From assembly GCF_030269765.1 (NCBI RefSeq), contig NZ_BSTX01000002.1, positions 310,001 through 374,000 on the forward strand: DNA of 64,000 nt, in the 5' to 3' direction. The translations under genes and the position numbers were made by a program. The stretch's first letter is position 1. Every line of letters begins with the position of its first letter. The DNA is from Actinorhabdospora filicis (GTDB lineage Bacteria; Actinomycetota; Actinomycetes; Mycobacteriales; Micromonosporaceae). This document shows, piece by piece, positions 50,251 through 59,585 of this stretch. Below the pieces are notes generated by a model that ran no database searches, was not told where the DNA came from, and saw nothing but the letters and a program-made list of their open reading frames with translations.

Positions 50251-50861
50251 GCGCCGAGACGACCGCGGACGGGCGTCGCCCGCTGGGGGCGAAGGGTGCG
50301 GCGACGCGTGGGCGGATTCTGGCCGCCGCCGAGCGGGTCTTCGCCGAGCAGGGCTATCACGAGGCCTCGATCGTGCGGATCACCGAGGAGGCCGGGGTCG
50401 CGCAGGGCACGTTCTACATCTACTTCCCCGGCAAGAAGGAGCTCTTCGACGAGCTCGTCGACGACCTCAATCACCAGGTGCGGCGCACGATGAGCGAGGC
50501 GGCCGGGCGAGGTGTGAGTCATCTGGACGCCGAGCTGCTCGGCTTCGGCGCCTACTTCGCCTTCGTCGTGGAGCATCCGGGGCTGTACCGGATCATGCGG
50601 CAGGCCGAGATCGTGGCGCCGGACCGCCTTCGGCGGCACTACGACCGGATCGTGTCGGGTTACACGGTCCGGTTGCGGGCGGCGATGGAGGCGGGGCAGT
50701 TGCCGCCGGGGGAGCCGGAGGCGATGGCGTGGGCGCTGATGGGGCTCGGCGAGATGACGGGGATGCGGTGGGTGCTGTGGAACGAGGGGAAGCCGGTGCC
50801 CGACCGGGTGCTGGCCGAGACGGCGACGGTGGTCGCCCGGATCCTGGGAGTGGAGCAGTGA
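50247..50861 (+). CDS. TetR-family regulator of the ester-degradation operon
   Basis: 204 residues. Helix-turn-helix: GAATRGRILAAAERVFAEQGYHEASIVRITEEAGVAQGTFYIYFPGKKELFDELVDDL, the classic TetR form. The C-terminal domain has VVEHPGLYRIMRQAEIVAPDRLRRHYDRIV, as in FadR/KstR-like fatty-acid or acyl-CoA responsive regulators. Lies within the operon (4-nt overlaps on both sides), so it is expected to autorepress through the palindrome at 48777-48803. Confidence 0.93.
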   Translation: MSAETTADGRRPLGAKGAATRGRILAAAERVFAEQGYHEASIVRITEEAGVAQGTFYIYFPGKKELFDELVDDLNHQVRRTMSEAAGRGVSHLDAELLGFGAYFAFVVEHPGLYRIMRQAEIVAPDRLRRHYDRIVSGYTVRLRAAMEAGQLPPGEPEAMAWALMGLGEMTGMRWVLWNEGKPVPDRVLAETATVVARILGVEQ

Positions 50862-51604
50862 GCTTCGACCTCAATGGACGGACCGCCGTGGTCACCGGTG
50901 CCGCGTCGGGCATCGGTGCGGCATGTGCGGCGCATTTGGCCGAGGCGGGTGCGCGTGTCGTCCTGCTCGACCGTGACGCGGCGGTGGAGAAGATCGCGCA
51001 CGAGCTCGGTGGGGACGCGCATGTCGTCGACCTGAGCGATACCGATGCGGTCTCGGCACTGGCGCTGGACGCCGATGTGTTCGTCAACAACGCCGGGATC
51101 CAGCATGTGGCGCCGGTGGAGGACTTTCCGCCGGAGATGTTCCGGCTGATGATGACGCTGATGGTGGAGTCGCCGTTCCTGCTCATCCGGGGCCTGCTGC
51201 CGGGGATGTACGAGCGCGGATTCGGGCGGATCGTGCACATCTCCTCGGTGCACGGACAGCGGGCCTCGGCGTTCAAGAGCGCCTATGTCACCGCCAAGCA
51301 CGCCGTCGAGGGACTGTCCAAAGTGCTCGGACTGGAGGGCGGGCCGCGTGGGGTCACCTCCAACACCGTCTGCCCGGCCTATGTGCGCACGCCCCTGGTG
51401 GAGCGCCAGATCGCCGATCAGGCGCGCGTGCACCAGATTCCCGAGAGCGAGGTCATCGAGCGGATCATGCTCACCGAACCGGCCATCAAGCGCCTGATCG
51501 AACCGTCGGAGGTGGCCGCCGCCGTCGGCTACCTCTGCTCACCGCAGGCGTCCTTCATCAACGGCACCTCCCTGACCCTCGACGGCGGATGGACGGCCCG
51601 ATGA
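50858..51604 (+). CDS. 3-Hydroxybutyrate dehydrogenase-like SDR
   Basis: 248 residues from a GTG overlapping the tetR stop (GTGA). Short-chain dehydrogenase: TGAASGIGAAC (NAD site), NNAGIQHVAPVEDF, catalytic Ser in HISSVHG, Y-x3-K in AYVTAKHAVEG, CPAYVRTPLVERQI and the end INGTSLTLDGGWTAR. The segment PESEVIERIMLTEPAIKRLIEPSEVAAAVGYLCSP is characteristic of D-3-hydroxybutyrate dehydrogenases, which oxidise 3-hydroxybutyrate to acetoacetate with NAD+. Central enzyme of this operon. Confidence 0.92.
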   Translation: MSFDLNGRTAVVTGAASGIGAACAAHLAEAGARVVLLDRDAAVEKIAHELGGDAHVVDLSDTDAVSALALDADVFVNNAGIQHVAPVEDFPPEMFRLMMTLMVESPFLLIRGLLPGMYERGFGRIVHISSVHGQRASAFKSAYVTAKHAVEGLSKVLGLEGGPRGVTSNTVCPAYVRTPLVERQIADQARVHQIPESEVIERIMLTEPAIKRLIEPSEVAAAVGYLCSPQASFINGTSLTLDGGWTAR

Positions 51605-52443
51605 GCTATCAGCGCGTGAACGTGACCGTCCCCGGCGGCGACCTCGCCGTCGGCGTATGGAGCAACGGGCCGGGACCGGTGGTCCTGGCCGTCCACGGCG
51701 TCACCGCCTCCCACCTGTCCTGGGCGAGCGTCGCCGGGCACTTCACCGGCACCCTCATCGCCCCCGACCTGCGTGGACGCGGTGACAGCGGGCGCCTGCC
51801 CGGCCCGTACGGGATGGCCCGCCACGGCGACGACCTGGCGGCCGTCCTCGACGCCCTCGGCCACGACCGCGTCACGGTGGCCGGGCACTCCATGGGCGGC
51901 TTCGTCTCCCTCGTCCTGGCCGACCGGCACCCCGAACGCGTCAGCCGTCTCGTCCTCGTCGACGGCGGGCCGCCGCTCCCGGCACCGCCCGGCACCCCTG
52001 AGGAGCGCCTGGCGGCGGTGATCGGGCCCGCCGTGACGCGCCTGTCGATGCGCTTTGAGTCCACAGAGGCCTATCGCGACTTCTGGCGGAAGCACCCGGC
52101 GCTGGCCGAGTGGGGACCCGACGTCGAGGCCTATGTGGACTACGACCTCACCGGTGAGGCCCCACAGCTGCGCAGCAAGGTCTCGGCCGAAGCCGTCCGC
52201 GGCGACTCCATCGACATGTACGACGGGGACGCGCTCTCCGGCGCCTGGGAGCGGCTGCGCCACGACGCGGTCTTCCTGCGCGCCGAGGCCGGCATGCTCG
52301 GCGCCCCGCCCGCGCTCTACCCCGACCCCGCGCCCATCGCGGCGCGCATGCCGGTCCGCACGCTGCCCGGCACCAACCACTACACGATCCTGCTCGGCGA
52401 GACCGGCGCCCCAGCGGTCGCCGCCGAGCTCGCCGCCGACTGA
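51601..52443 (+). CDS. Alpha/beta hydrolase, cytosolic
   Basis: 280 residues; ATG overlaps the SDR stop (ATGA). Motifs: VLAVHGVTASHLSW (oxyanion), DLRGRGDSG, nucleophile elbow VAGHSMGGFVS and GTNHYTILLGE with the catalytic His. No signal peptide. It probably hydrolyses an ester or oligomer taken up after external degradation. Followed by the secreted hydrolase after 15 nt. Confidence 0.92.
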   Translation: MSYQRVNVTVPGGDLAVGVWSNGPGPVVLAVHGVTASHLSWASVAGHFTGTLIAPDLRGRGDSGRLPGPYGMARHGDDLAAVLDALGHDRVTVAGHSMGGFVSLVLADRHPERVSRLVLVDGGPPLPAPPGTPEERLAAVIGPAVTRLSMRFESTEAYRDFWRKHPALAEWGPDVEAYVDYDLTGEAPQLRSKVSAEAVRGDSIDMYDGDALSGAWERLRHDAVFLRAEAGMLGAPPALYPDPAPIAARMPVRTLPGTNHYTILLGETGAPAVAAELAAD

Positions 52444-52458
52444 GAAGGGCCCCTCGCC

Positions 52459-53733
52459 ATGACCCCGTCCCCTCGCCGACGACTCCTCACCGCACTCGCG
52501 GCGGCAGCCATTGCCGTGACCGGGCTGCTCGCCGTCCCCACCGCCGCCTCGGCGGCCGTCCCGTCCTACCTCACCCAGGAGGCGACCTACACGAGCGTCG
52601 CCAACGGCTGGGAGCGCGTGGAGCGCTTCCTCGACACCACACCGGGTTTCGTCCAGGAGAGCTATCCGCCTGATGGTCGCGGTGACCAGGACGGGCAGCG
52701 CAAGACCTTCTTCGGCGGTGTCGCCAAGCCGCACTCCGGGCGGTTCCTGATGTACTACGCGCCCGGCTGGAACACCAATCCCAAGACCGTCCCGGTCCTG
52801 CTCGTCCACGGCGCCAACGACAATCCCGACCGCGCCTGGGCCAACCCCGGTGAGGGCGGCGGCTTCGGCTGCGGCGCGATGTCGTGCCCGAACACCGGGA
52901 TGATGCAGTACCTGTCGGGCAGCGGCCGCCGCGTCTTCGCCATCGGTTTCGCCCACAAGGAGGGCGACAACCTGATGCAGGCCCAGGAGGTCGGCGACGC
53001 CATCGCCATCATCAAGGCCCGCCTCGGTGTGTCCAGTGTGGACGTGGTGGGCTGGAGCAAGGGCATGATGTCGGCGCGCATGTACGCCTCCTCGGTCAAG
53101 CCCACGTGGGGCCGCTCATATGCCGGGGACGTCCGCAAGCTCATCACCCTCGGCGGCCCCAACGGCGGCTACGACTACCCCTTCGCCCACGGCTACGCCC
53201 ACGACCTGTCGATCTGGCCGGAGTGCGGCGGCGCGGTCAACTCACCGGCCCCGCACACCTACATGACCTGCTACGGGCAGTACACCTACCACCCGGAATT
53301 CTCCTTCGTGCCCACCGGCGGCTTCGACAACTACCCCGGCCAGCGCCAGATGCTCGCCCGCTTCGACGGCGCCTACGGCATCGACCAGACCCAGCAGGAC
53401 TGGTACACCACCTACTACGGCGGCCAGGGCTTCTACACCAAGGGACCGGGCATCCAGGCCGCCATCGACGCCGGATCGCTCATCGCGCGCATCCAGCAGG
53501 CCGGCGTCCCGGCCACGGTGCAGACCTACCTGCTCGCCGGTGGCGCGCCCACCGTCGTGGGCATCTTCAACGAGAACCGCGGCCCCAGCGACGGCGTGGT
53601 GTTCATCTCCAGCGCGCTGTCCACAGTGGGTGTCGCGACGGTGAGCGGCACGGCGACCGTGGCCACGGCCAACCACCTGCAGCTCGGCTGGCACTCAAGT
53701 GTCGAGGCCCAGGTCGCGGCCTGGCTGGGATAG
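52459..53733 (+). CDS. Secreted lipase/polyester-depolymerase-like hydrolase
   Basis: 424 residues. Signal peptide RRRLLTALAAAAIAVTGLL with AASA|AV cleavage. Alpha/beta hydrolase: VPVLLVHGANDNPDRAW, the elbow VVGWSKGMMSARM (Ser of GWSKG) and ANHLQLGWHSSV near the end with the His. The arrangement (HG, long loop with Cys pair GFGCGAMSCPN, VVGWSKG, then ITLGGPNGG) recalls PhaZ7-like poly(3-hydroxybutyrate) depolymerases and triacylglycerol lipases. Its place beside a 3-hydroxybutyrate dehydrogenase makes a polyester substrate attractive, but this is inference. Confidence 0.85.
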   Translation: MTPSPRRRLLTALAAAAIAVTGLLAVPTAASAAVPSYLTQEATYTSVANGWERVERFLDTTPGFVQESYPPDGRGDQDGQRKTFFGGVAKPHSGRFLMYYAPGWNTNPKTVPVLLVHGANDNPDRAWANPGEGGGFGCGAMSCPNTGMMQYLSGSGRRVFAIGFAHKEGDNLMQAQEVGDAIAIIKARLGVSSVDVVGWSKGMMSARMYASSVKPTWGRSYAGDVRKLITLGGPNGGYDYPFAHGYAHDLSIWPECGGAVNSPAPHTYMTCYGQYTYHPEFSFVPTGGFDNYPGQRQMLARFDGAYGIDQTQQDWYTTYYGGQGFYTKGPGIQAAIDAGSLIARIQQAGVPATVQTYLLAGGAPTVVGIFNENRGPSDGVVFISSALSTVGVATVSGTATVATANHLQLGWHSSVEAQVAAWLG

Positions 53734-53745
53734 CGAGGAGAACAC

Positions 53746-54801
53746 ATGGAAACCCTGCTTCCCGGCGTGACCGCGCGAAAGGTCACCACCGGCCGCCTGG
53801 CGGTCAACCTGCTCGAAGTCGACGGCCGCGATAGCGGACCGGTCGTGCTGTTCGTGCACGGCAACGTGTCGTCATCACTGTTCTGGCAGCCGACGATGCT
53901 CGCCCTCCCCGCCGCGTATCGGCCCATCGCCCTCGATCTGCGCGGCTTCGGTGACAGCGACCCGGAGCCGGTGGACGCCACGCGCGGCCTGTCGGACTAC
54001 TCCGACGACCTCGCCGCGCTCATCGAGACCCTCGGCCTGCCTCCGGTCCACCTGGTCGGCTGGAGCATGGGCGGCGGCGTGTGCCTCCAGCACCTCGTGG
54101 ACGCACCCCACACCGTGGCCTCGCTGACGCTGGTCAACCCGGTGTCCCCGTTCGGATTCGGCGGCACCCGCGGCCTCGACGGCGAACTCTGCGACCCCTC
54201 GGGTGCGGGCTCGGGCGGCGGGACGGCCAACCCCGACTTCGTCGCCCGCCTCGGCGACGGCGACCGTGGCGAGGACTCACCGCTGTCACCACGCCAGGTC
54301 CTGCTGGCCCACTACGTCAAGCCGCCCTTCACCCCCGATGAGCTCGACGTCTACGTCGCATCGATGCTGTCGACCCGCGTGGGCGACGACCACTACCCGG
54401 GCACCGCCGCGACGGTCGAGGCCTGGCCGGGCGTGGGACCGGGCGAGCGGGGCGTGCTGAACACCATGGCGCCCACGCATTTCCGCATCGCCGACCTGTC
54501 CGATGTGGACCCCAAGCCGCCGGTGCTGTGGATTCGCGGCAGCGACGACGTGATCGTCTCCGACACCTCCCTCTACGACTTCGGGTACCTGGGGCAGATC
54601 GGCGCGATCCCGGGCTGGCCGGGTGAGGACGTGTTCCCGCCCCAGCCGATGGTCGCCCAGACCCGCGCGGTCCTGGACGGCTACGCCAAGGCCGGCGGCG
54701 CCTATCGCGAGGTCGCCATCGACGACGCCGGGCACGGACCGCACCTCGACCAGCCCGAACGCTTCCGGGAGGCCCTGCTGGAGCACCTGCCCCGGCCCTG
54801 A
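53746..54801 (+). CDS. Alpha/beta hydrolase
   Basis: 351 residues, no signal peptide. VVLFVHGNVSSSLFW (oxyanion), LDLRGFGDSD, elbow VGWSMGGGVCLQ (Ser), acid in WIRGSDDVIVSD and His in DDAGHGPHLDQPERF. A cap domain of about 100 residues (150-250) is larger than usual. Last gene of the operon (12 nt after the secreted hydrolase), followed by a strong terminator. Probably hydrolyses an intracellular ester or dimer. Confidence 0.92.
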   Translation: METLLPGVTARKVTTGRLAVNLLEVDGRDSGPVVLFVHGNVSSSLFWQPTMLALPAAYRPIALDLRGFGDSDPEPVDATRGLSDYSDDLAALIETLGLPPVHLVGWSMGGGVCLQHLVDAPHTVASLTLVNPVSPFGFGGTRGLDGELCDPSGAGSGGGTANPDFVARLGDGDRGEDSPLSPRQVLLAHYVKPPFTPDELDVYVASMLSTRVGDDHYPGTAATVEAWPGVGPGERGVLNTMAPTHFRIADLSDVDPKPPVLWIRGSDDVIVSDTSLYDFGYLGQIGAIPGWPGEDVFPPQPMVAQTRAVLDGYAKAGGAYREVAIDDAGHGPHLDQPERFREALLEHLPRP

Positions 54802-54809
54802 GGCGTATG

Positions 54810-54843
54810 AGCCCCCTGTGGACGCGTCCGTCCACAGGGGGCT
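54810..54843 (+). terminator. Strong hairpin terminator of the ester-degradation operon
   Basis: 14-bp perfect stem AGCCCCCTGTGGAC / GTCCACAGGGGGCT with a 6-nt loop, 8 nt after the last stop. The strongest terminator in the window. Confidence 0.9.
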
Positions 54844-54962
54844 TGTGCTTTACCGCGAAAAGTTCGGTGGGGAACGGAACCCATTCATCCGCTCGGACAG
54901 TTTCCAGAGGACCGCTCCCTTGTGGAGGGAGCGGAAACTCGACCCTCGGGAGCTGACCGACC

Positions 54963-57900
54963 TTGAGACATTCACGCAGACGAGCGGCCCTCTCCGGGCT
55001 CGCCGCCGCCGCGCTGATCCTCAGTGGCCTGCCCGCCACCACCGCCATGGCCGGCCCGGCCGTCCCGGCTGCCGCCGCGGGGGCGGACGTGAGCGGCCCG
55101 CGCCGGGAGATCACCCTCATCACCGGCGACCGGGTGCGCGTCGACGCCCAAGGGCGCCTCGACATCGTCCGGGGTGCCGGGCGCCAGCGCGTCTCCCACG
55201 CCGTCACCACCGAGGGCGGCCGCCGATACGTGATCCCATCGGACGCCGAGGCGCTGCTGGCCGACGGCCGCCTGGACCGGCGGCTGTTCGACGTGGAGGC
55301 CCTGCTGGCCTACGCCGACACCGGCTCGCTGCCGCTGATCGTGTCGGGGGAGTCCGCCGCGCGATCTCTGGCATCCACAGGGATCCGCCTGGACAGCCTC
55401 GACGCCACGGCATCCACAGTGGACGCCGATGACCTGCCCGGTTTCTGGTCGCGGCTGACCTCCAGCGGCCTGCGATCGGGTACCAAGAGCCGGGTCTGGC
55501 TCGACGGTCGCTCGGCGAAGCCGCTGCTGGACCAGAGCGTCCCGCAGGTCGGGGCACCCGCGGCCTGGGCCGCCGGATACGACGGGACGGGCGTGACCGT
55601 CGCCGTCCTCGACAGCGGCTACGACGCCGCCCACCCCGACCTGGCCGGGCGCGTCAAGGAGGCCCGCGACTTCACCGGCACCACCCCCGGTGCCCCCGAC
55701 CTGCACGGGCACGGCACGCACGTGGCGTCCACAGTGGCCGGAACCGGCGCCGCGTCCAACGGCCGCTACAAAGGCGTGGCGCCGGGCGCGAGCCTGCTCA
55801 TCGGCAAGGTCTGCGTCGACTACTGCATGGACTCGGACATGATCGCCGGGATGGAGTGGGCGGCGGCCTCCGGCGCGGCCGCGGTCAACATGAGCATCGG
55901 CGGTGGCGCCACCGACGGCCCCGACCCGGTGGTGGAGGCCCTGGAGCGGCTCACCGCCGAGACCGGCACTCTCTTCGTCGTCGCCGCCGGGAACTCCGGT
56001 CCCGAGGCCGGCAGCGTCGAGACGCCCGGCATCGCGCCCTCGGCGCTGACCGTGGGCAGCGTGACCAAGACCGATCAGCTGTCGGGGTTCTCCAGCCGCG
56101 GACCGGCCATCACCCACACCGTCAAGCCCGACCTGGCCGCCCCCGGCAGCGACATCACCGCCGCCCGCGCCTCGGCCGCCCCCGGCGAGGGCCCGTACCT
56201 GACGATGAGCGGGACGTCGATGGCCACCCCGCACGTGACCGGCGCGGTGGCGATCCTCAAGCAGAGGCACCCCGAGTGGAAGGCCGCCGACCTCAAGCGC
56301 GCGCTGACCGGCTCGGCCAAGGACCTCGGCGACCTCGACGCCTTCGAGGTCGGCTCCGGCCGCCTCGACGTGGCCCGCGCGCTGACCCAGGACGTGCGCG
56401 CCGACGGCCCGGTGAGCTTCGGATTCTTCGGCTACCCCCAGGACCAGGACACCGCCGTCCGCGAGATCACCTACACCAACGACGGCGACACCCCGGTCAC
56501 GCTTTCACTGGCGGTGAACGGGTCCGGCCCCGACAAGTCCAGTGTGGACGCGTTCACGCTCGCCGCGCCGACGCTCACCGTGCCCGCGCACGGCACCGCC
56601 ACCGCCGCGCTGTCCTTCGACCCCGGCCCCGGCCGCACCCCCGGCGCCTACACAGCCGAGGTCACCGCCACCGACGCCACCCGCAGCTTGCGCACCGTCG
56701 CCGGAGCGGAACTGGGCCGCGAGGAGTACGCCGTCGAGCTGCCGATCACCACGTCCGGGAACGAGACCGTCCTGGGCCTCCAGATCCAGTACATCAACCG
56801 CGACACCGGCGTGAACGGCTACGGGTCGATCACCCGCGAGGACGGCAGCCGCTATCTGCTTCTGACGCCCGGCCACTACGCGTTCGCGGTCAGCGTCCGC
56901 ACCGATGACGGCACCGAGAACGGCGCGGTCACCTTCACCGACCTCGGTCTCGACGTCCGCGCCCCGGCCACCCTGCCCATCGACCTGCGCGGCGCGGGCA
57001 CCGTCACCAGCGACATCACCGGACTCGACGGGGAGCAGCGCCAGCTCGTCCAGTCGAGCATCGTCCTCGGCGGTGACGGCACGCCCTACTCCGGCGCGGC
57101 GCTCGGCACCGACTACTGGTCGACGCTGCGGACCCTCCCGGGCGGCTCCGGCCTGCCCGTCCACTGGTACCTCGAAGAGCTGTTCACCACCCCGCAGGCC
57201 TACTACTACACCGCGACGCAGTCCACCGACGGCCTGCCGGGCGCCAGGCAGATCACCTACCCGCTTTCGAGCCTGGCCCGCGTCGAGCACGTCGCCGACG
57301 CCGCCCTGCCCGGCACCGGGAACCTGTCGATGAGCGCCCACCGGGTCAACCCCGAACTCGGCTGGTCGGCCTCCGACGGCCCGACCGTCACCCTCGGCGC
57401 GCCCCTGGTCACTTACCACTCGCCGGGCGTCTGGGCCACCGAGGTCACCGTCTGGGAGGCCTTCGGTCCCGGTGAGCTCGCCGCGCGCGACATCACCACG
57501 ACCACTGGGCAACGACAGACGGTCCGCTGGTTCGCCGCGCCATTCAGCGCCACCATCAACCCCAGCGGCGGTGGCGTCGCCCGCACCGACGGCCGGATGT
57601 ACCTCGCGCTCAACCTCTTCGGCGGCCCCGACGCGGCCATGCGGAACCTGACGTACACCACGACCGGCAACGGCGCGACCCTCGACGTCAACGGCGAACG
57701 CGCCTTCGACGACGTCTTCGACCCGACGGGCCGGCACTACTACCCCCTGCCGGGCGGCACCAACACCACCGGTGACTTCGTGCTGAACGCCTGGACCAAG
57801 CGCCAGGTGCCGTGGAGCTCGCGGGTGTCGACGTCGTCGGTCGAGCTGCACTGGCGGGAGAACTCGATCCCGCAGGACTGGCGTGACGCCGACATCAGCC

Positions 57901-58199
57901 TCGTCCGCCTCAACGCCACCGGCGTCCGCGATGGCTACGCGGCGGCGGCCCTGCCGCAGCTGGTGTCGCTGATGGTGGAGCACCAGGTCGCCGGTCCGAC
58001 GAAGACCCTCACCTTCGAGGTGTCCTACGACGAGGGCAAGACCTGGCGGAGCGTGCCGCTGGCGCGCTACGGCGAGTCGGCCCTGGCGGTGCTGGTGCAC
58101 CCGGCCGGGGCGAGTTCGGTGTCGACGCGGATGACCACTGTGGACTCCGATGGGGGCACCTCGAAGCAGACCATGATCGGGTCTTATGGGCTGAGGTAG
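54963..58199 (+). CDS. Secreted subtilisin-like (S8) serine protease
   Basis: 1078 residues from TTG 54963. Signal peptide (AALSGLAAAALILSGLPATT, AMAGPA), then a ~150-residue propeptide (ITLITGDRVRVDAQGRLDI, usual in actinobacterial S8). Catalytic triad: D217 in VAVLDSGYD, H250 in GHGTHVAST, S419 in SGTSMATPHV; oxyanion Asn in AAGNSGPE. The ~600-residue C-terminal part is beta-rich and resembles domains of large actinobacterial S8 proteases. No cell-wall anchor seen. A general extracellular protease. Confidence 0.93.
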   Translation: MRHSRRRAALSGLAAAALILSGLPATTAMAGPAVPAAAAGADVSGPRREITLITGDRVRVDAQGRLDIVRGAGRQRVSHAVTTEGGRRYVIPSDAEALLADGRLDRRLFDVEALLAYADTGSLPLIVSGESAARSLASTGIRLDSLDATASTVDADDLPGFWSRLTSSGLRSGTKSRVWLDGRSAKPLLDQSVPQVGAPAAWAAGYDGTGVTVAVLDSGYDAAHPDLAGRVKEARDFTGTTPGAPDLHGHGTHVASTVAGTGAASNGRYKGVAPGASLLIGKVCVDYCMDSDMIAGMEWAAASGAAAVNMSIGGGATDGPDPVVEALERLTAETGTLFVVAAGNSGPEAGSVETPGIAPSALTVGSVTKTDQLSGFSSRGPAITHTVKPDLAAPGSDITAARASAAPGEGPYLTMSGTSMATPHVTGAVAILKQRHPEWKAADLKRALTGSAKDLGDLDAFEVGSGRLDVARALTQDVRADGPVSFGFFGYPQDQDTAVREITYTNDGDTPVTLSLAVNGSGPDKSSVDAFTLAAPTLTVPAHGTATAALSFDPGPGRTPGAYTAEVTATDATRSLRTVAGAELGREEYAVELPITTSGNETVLGLQIQYINRDTGVNGYGSITREDGSRYLLLTPGHYAFAVSVRTDDGTENGAVTFTDLGLDVRAPATLPIDLRGAGTVTSDITGLDGEQRQLVQSSIVLGGDGTPYSGAALGTDYWSTLRTLPGGSGLPVHWYLEELFTTPQAYYYTATQSTDGLPGARQITYPLSSLARVEHVADAALPGTGNLSMSAHRVNPELGWSASDGPTVTLGAPLVTYHSPGVWATEVTVWEAFGPGELAARDITTTTGQRQTVRWFAAPFSATINPSGGGVARTDGRMYLALNLFGGPDAAMRNLTYTTTGNGATLDVNGERAFDDVFDPTGRHYYPLPGGTNTTGDFVLNAWTKRQVPWSSRVSTSSVELHWRENSIPQDWRDADISLVRLNATGVRDGYAAAALPQLVSLMVEHQVAGPTKTLTFEVSYDEGKTWRSVPLARYGESALAVLVHPAGASSVSTRMTTVDSDGGTSKQTMIGSYGLR

Positions 58200-58209
58200 C
58201 GGGTGTGGG

Positions 58210-58235
58210 AGGGCGGTCCGGGATCGGGCCGCCCT
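58210..58235. terminator. Bidirectional hairpin terminator
   Basis: AGGGCGGTCC pairs with GGGCCGCCCT (10 bp with one G-U) across a 6-nt loop, between the convergent protease and MFS genes. Confidence 0.75.
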
Positions 58236-59411
58236 TCAGCCTGTGTGCAGGCGGGCGCGGTCGCGTCCCGGGGCCAGCAGCCCCCGCGCGACCGCGGTCA
58301 GCGCCGCCGCGCACAGCATGATCGCGCCCGAGGCGATCCAGGCCGGTGCGTACCCGTGGTGCTCGGCGATGATGCCGAAGGTGAAGGGACCGGCCATGCC
58401 GCCGAGGTAGACGCCGGTCTGCATGACACCGGACGCGGCCGCAGGCGCCTCGGGGTTGGTGGTGGTCACCGCGTAGGTGAGCACGCCGGCCCAGGACCAG
58501 CCGAAGACGTAGCCGATGATCACCCCGATGGGCAGTGTCCACAGGGGAGTCGCCGAGATCAGCGCGAGGCCGCCGGAGCCCAGGGCGAGCATGACGGTGA
58601 CCAGTAGGAGCCCGTCGGCGCGTCGCCGGTCGGTGAACCAGCCGACGGCGATGCGGGCGATCAGCCCGACGAAGCTGCCCATGGTCAGGGTCAGGCCCGC
58701 GGCGGCGGGGGAGAGGCCGTGGTCGACGGCGGTGGCGACCAGGAACGGGGTGATGTTGCTGGCGGCGCTCGCGGCGCAGAAGGCGGCCGCGCCGGTGATG
58801 AGCAGGCCAGCCGAGGGGCGCATGCGCTTGGCGTCCTGGCGCTTGGGGCCGGGTGTGGCGGCGGGCAGGCCGCGTAGGGGGATCATCGTGGTCAGTGCCA
58901 GGATCCCGGCCATGACGAACGCCCATCGCCAGCCGACGGTCAGCGCGATGATCGGGACGCAGGCTCCGGCGATGAGCGTGGAGGCGGGGATCGCGGCCTG
59001 TTTGAGTCCGAACAGCAGTCCTTGGCGGCCGTCGGGGACGTGGCGGGCGACCAGGAGGTTGGACGCCAGTTGTCCCAGTGAGTTGGCCGCGGCCCCGGCG
59101 GCCAGGATGATCACGAGCGCGGCGAGGCCGCGGGCGAAGGCGGCGATGGTCAGCATCGAGGACGCCGATAGCGCGATGGCGGCGCGCCCGCACGCGACCG
59201 CGCCGTAGCGCTCGACGAGGCGTCCGGCCGGGATCGAGGCCAGCGCGGAGGTCCCGAAGTATGTGGCCACGGCCAGGCCCACCCCGCTGGACCCGAAGCC
59301 GAGGTCGCCGGTGATCTGCACCGACAGGCCGCCGACGAGGAACACCGGGATGACACACGCGATGGTCATCGTGGTGGCGGCGCCGCCGGCACGCAAAGGT
59401 GAGGGGTTCAT
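58236..59411 (-). CDS. MFS transporter
   Basis: 391 residues, about 12 helices. The N-terminal half includes MTIACVIPVFLVGG, GFGSSGVGLAVATYFGTSALASIPAGRLVERYGA (the MFS loop 2-3 signature GRLVERYG), and the second half GLIARIAVGWFTDRRRADG (GWFTDRRR). This suggests a drug:H+ antiporter-like or sugar/acid transporter; the substrate is unknown. Divergent from the kinase at 59586. Confidence 0.93.
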   Translation of the reverse strand: MNPSPLRAGGAATTMTIACVIPVFLVGGLSVQITGDLGFGSSGVGLAVATYFGTSALASIPAGRLVERYGAVACGRAAIALSASSMLTIAAFARGLAALVIILAAGAAANSLGQLASNLLVARHVPDGRQGLLFGLKQAAIPASTLIAGACVPIIALTVGWRWAFVMAGILALTTMIPLRGLPAATPGPKRQDAKRMRPSAGLLITGAAAFCAASAASNITPFLVATAVDHGLSPAAAGLTLTMGSFVGLIARIAVGWFTDRRRADGLLLVTVMLALGSGGLALISATPLWTLPIGVIIGYVFGWSWAGVLTYAVTTTNPEAPAAASGVMQTGVYLGGMAGPFTFGIIAEHHGYAPAWIASGAIMLCAAALTAVARGLLAPGRDRARLHTG

Positions 59412-59585
59412 CGCCGAGGGACACTACGTCGCGGCGGGCTCGCTGGCACCCGGCTTGGGCGGTGATCTGCGCCTCAGGGACCGTCCATCCGGGCACCATC
59501 GCGATTCCATCGCCCGTCCCTAGCGTCGACCACATCGCGTCCCGGCTGCCGGGCCGGGGCGCACCATTCGAGGTAAGGGACGGCG

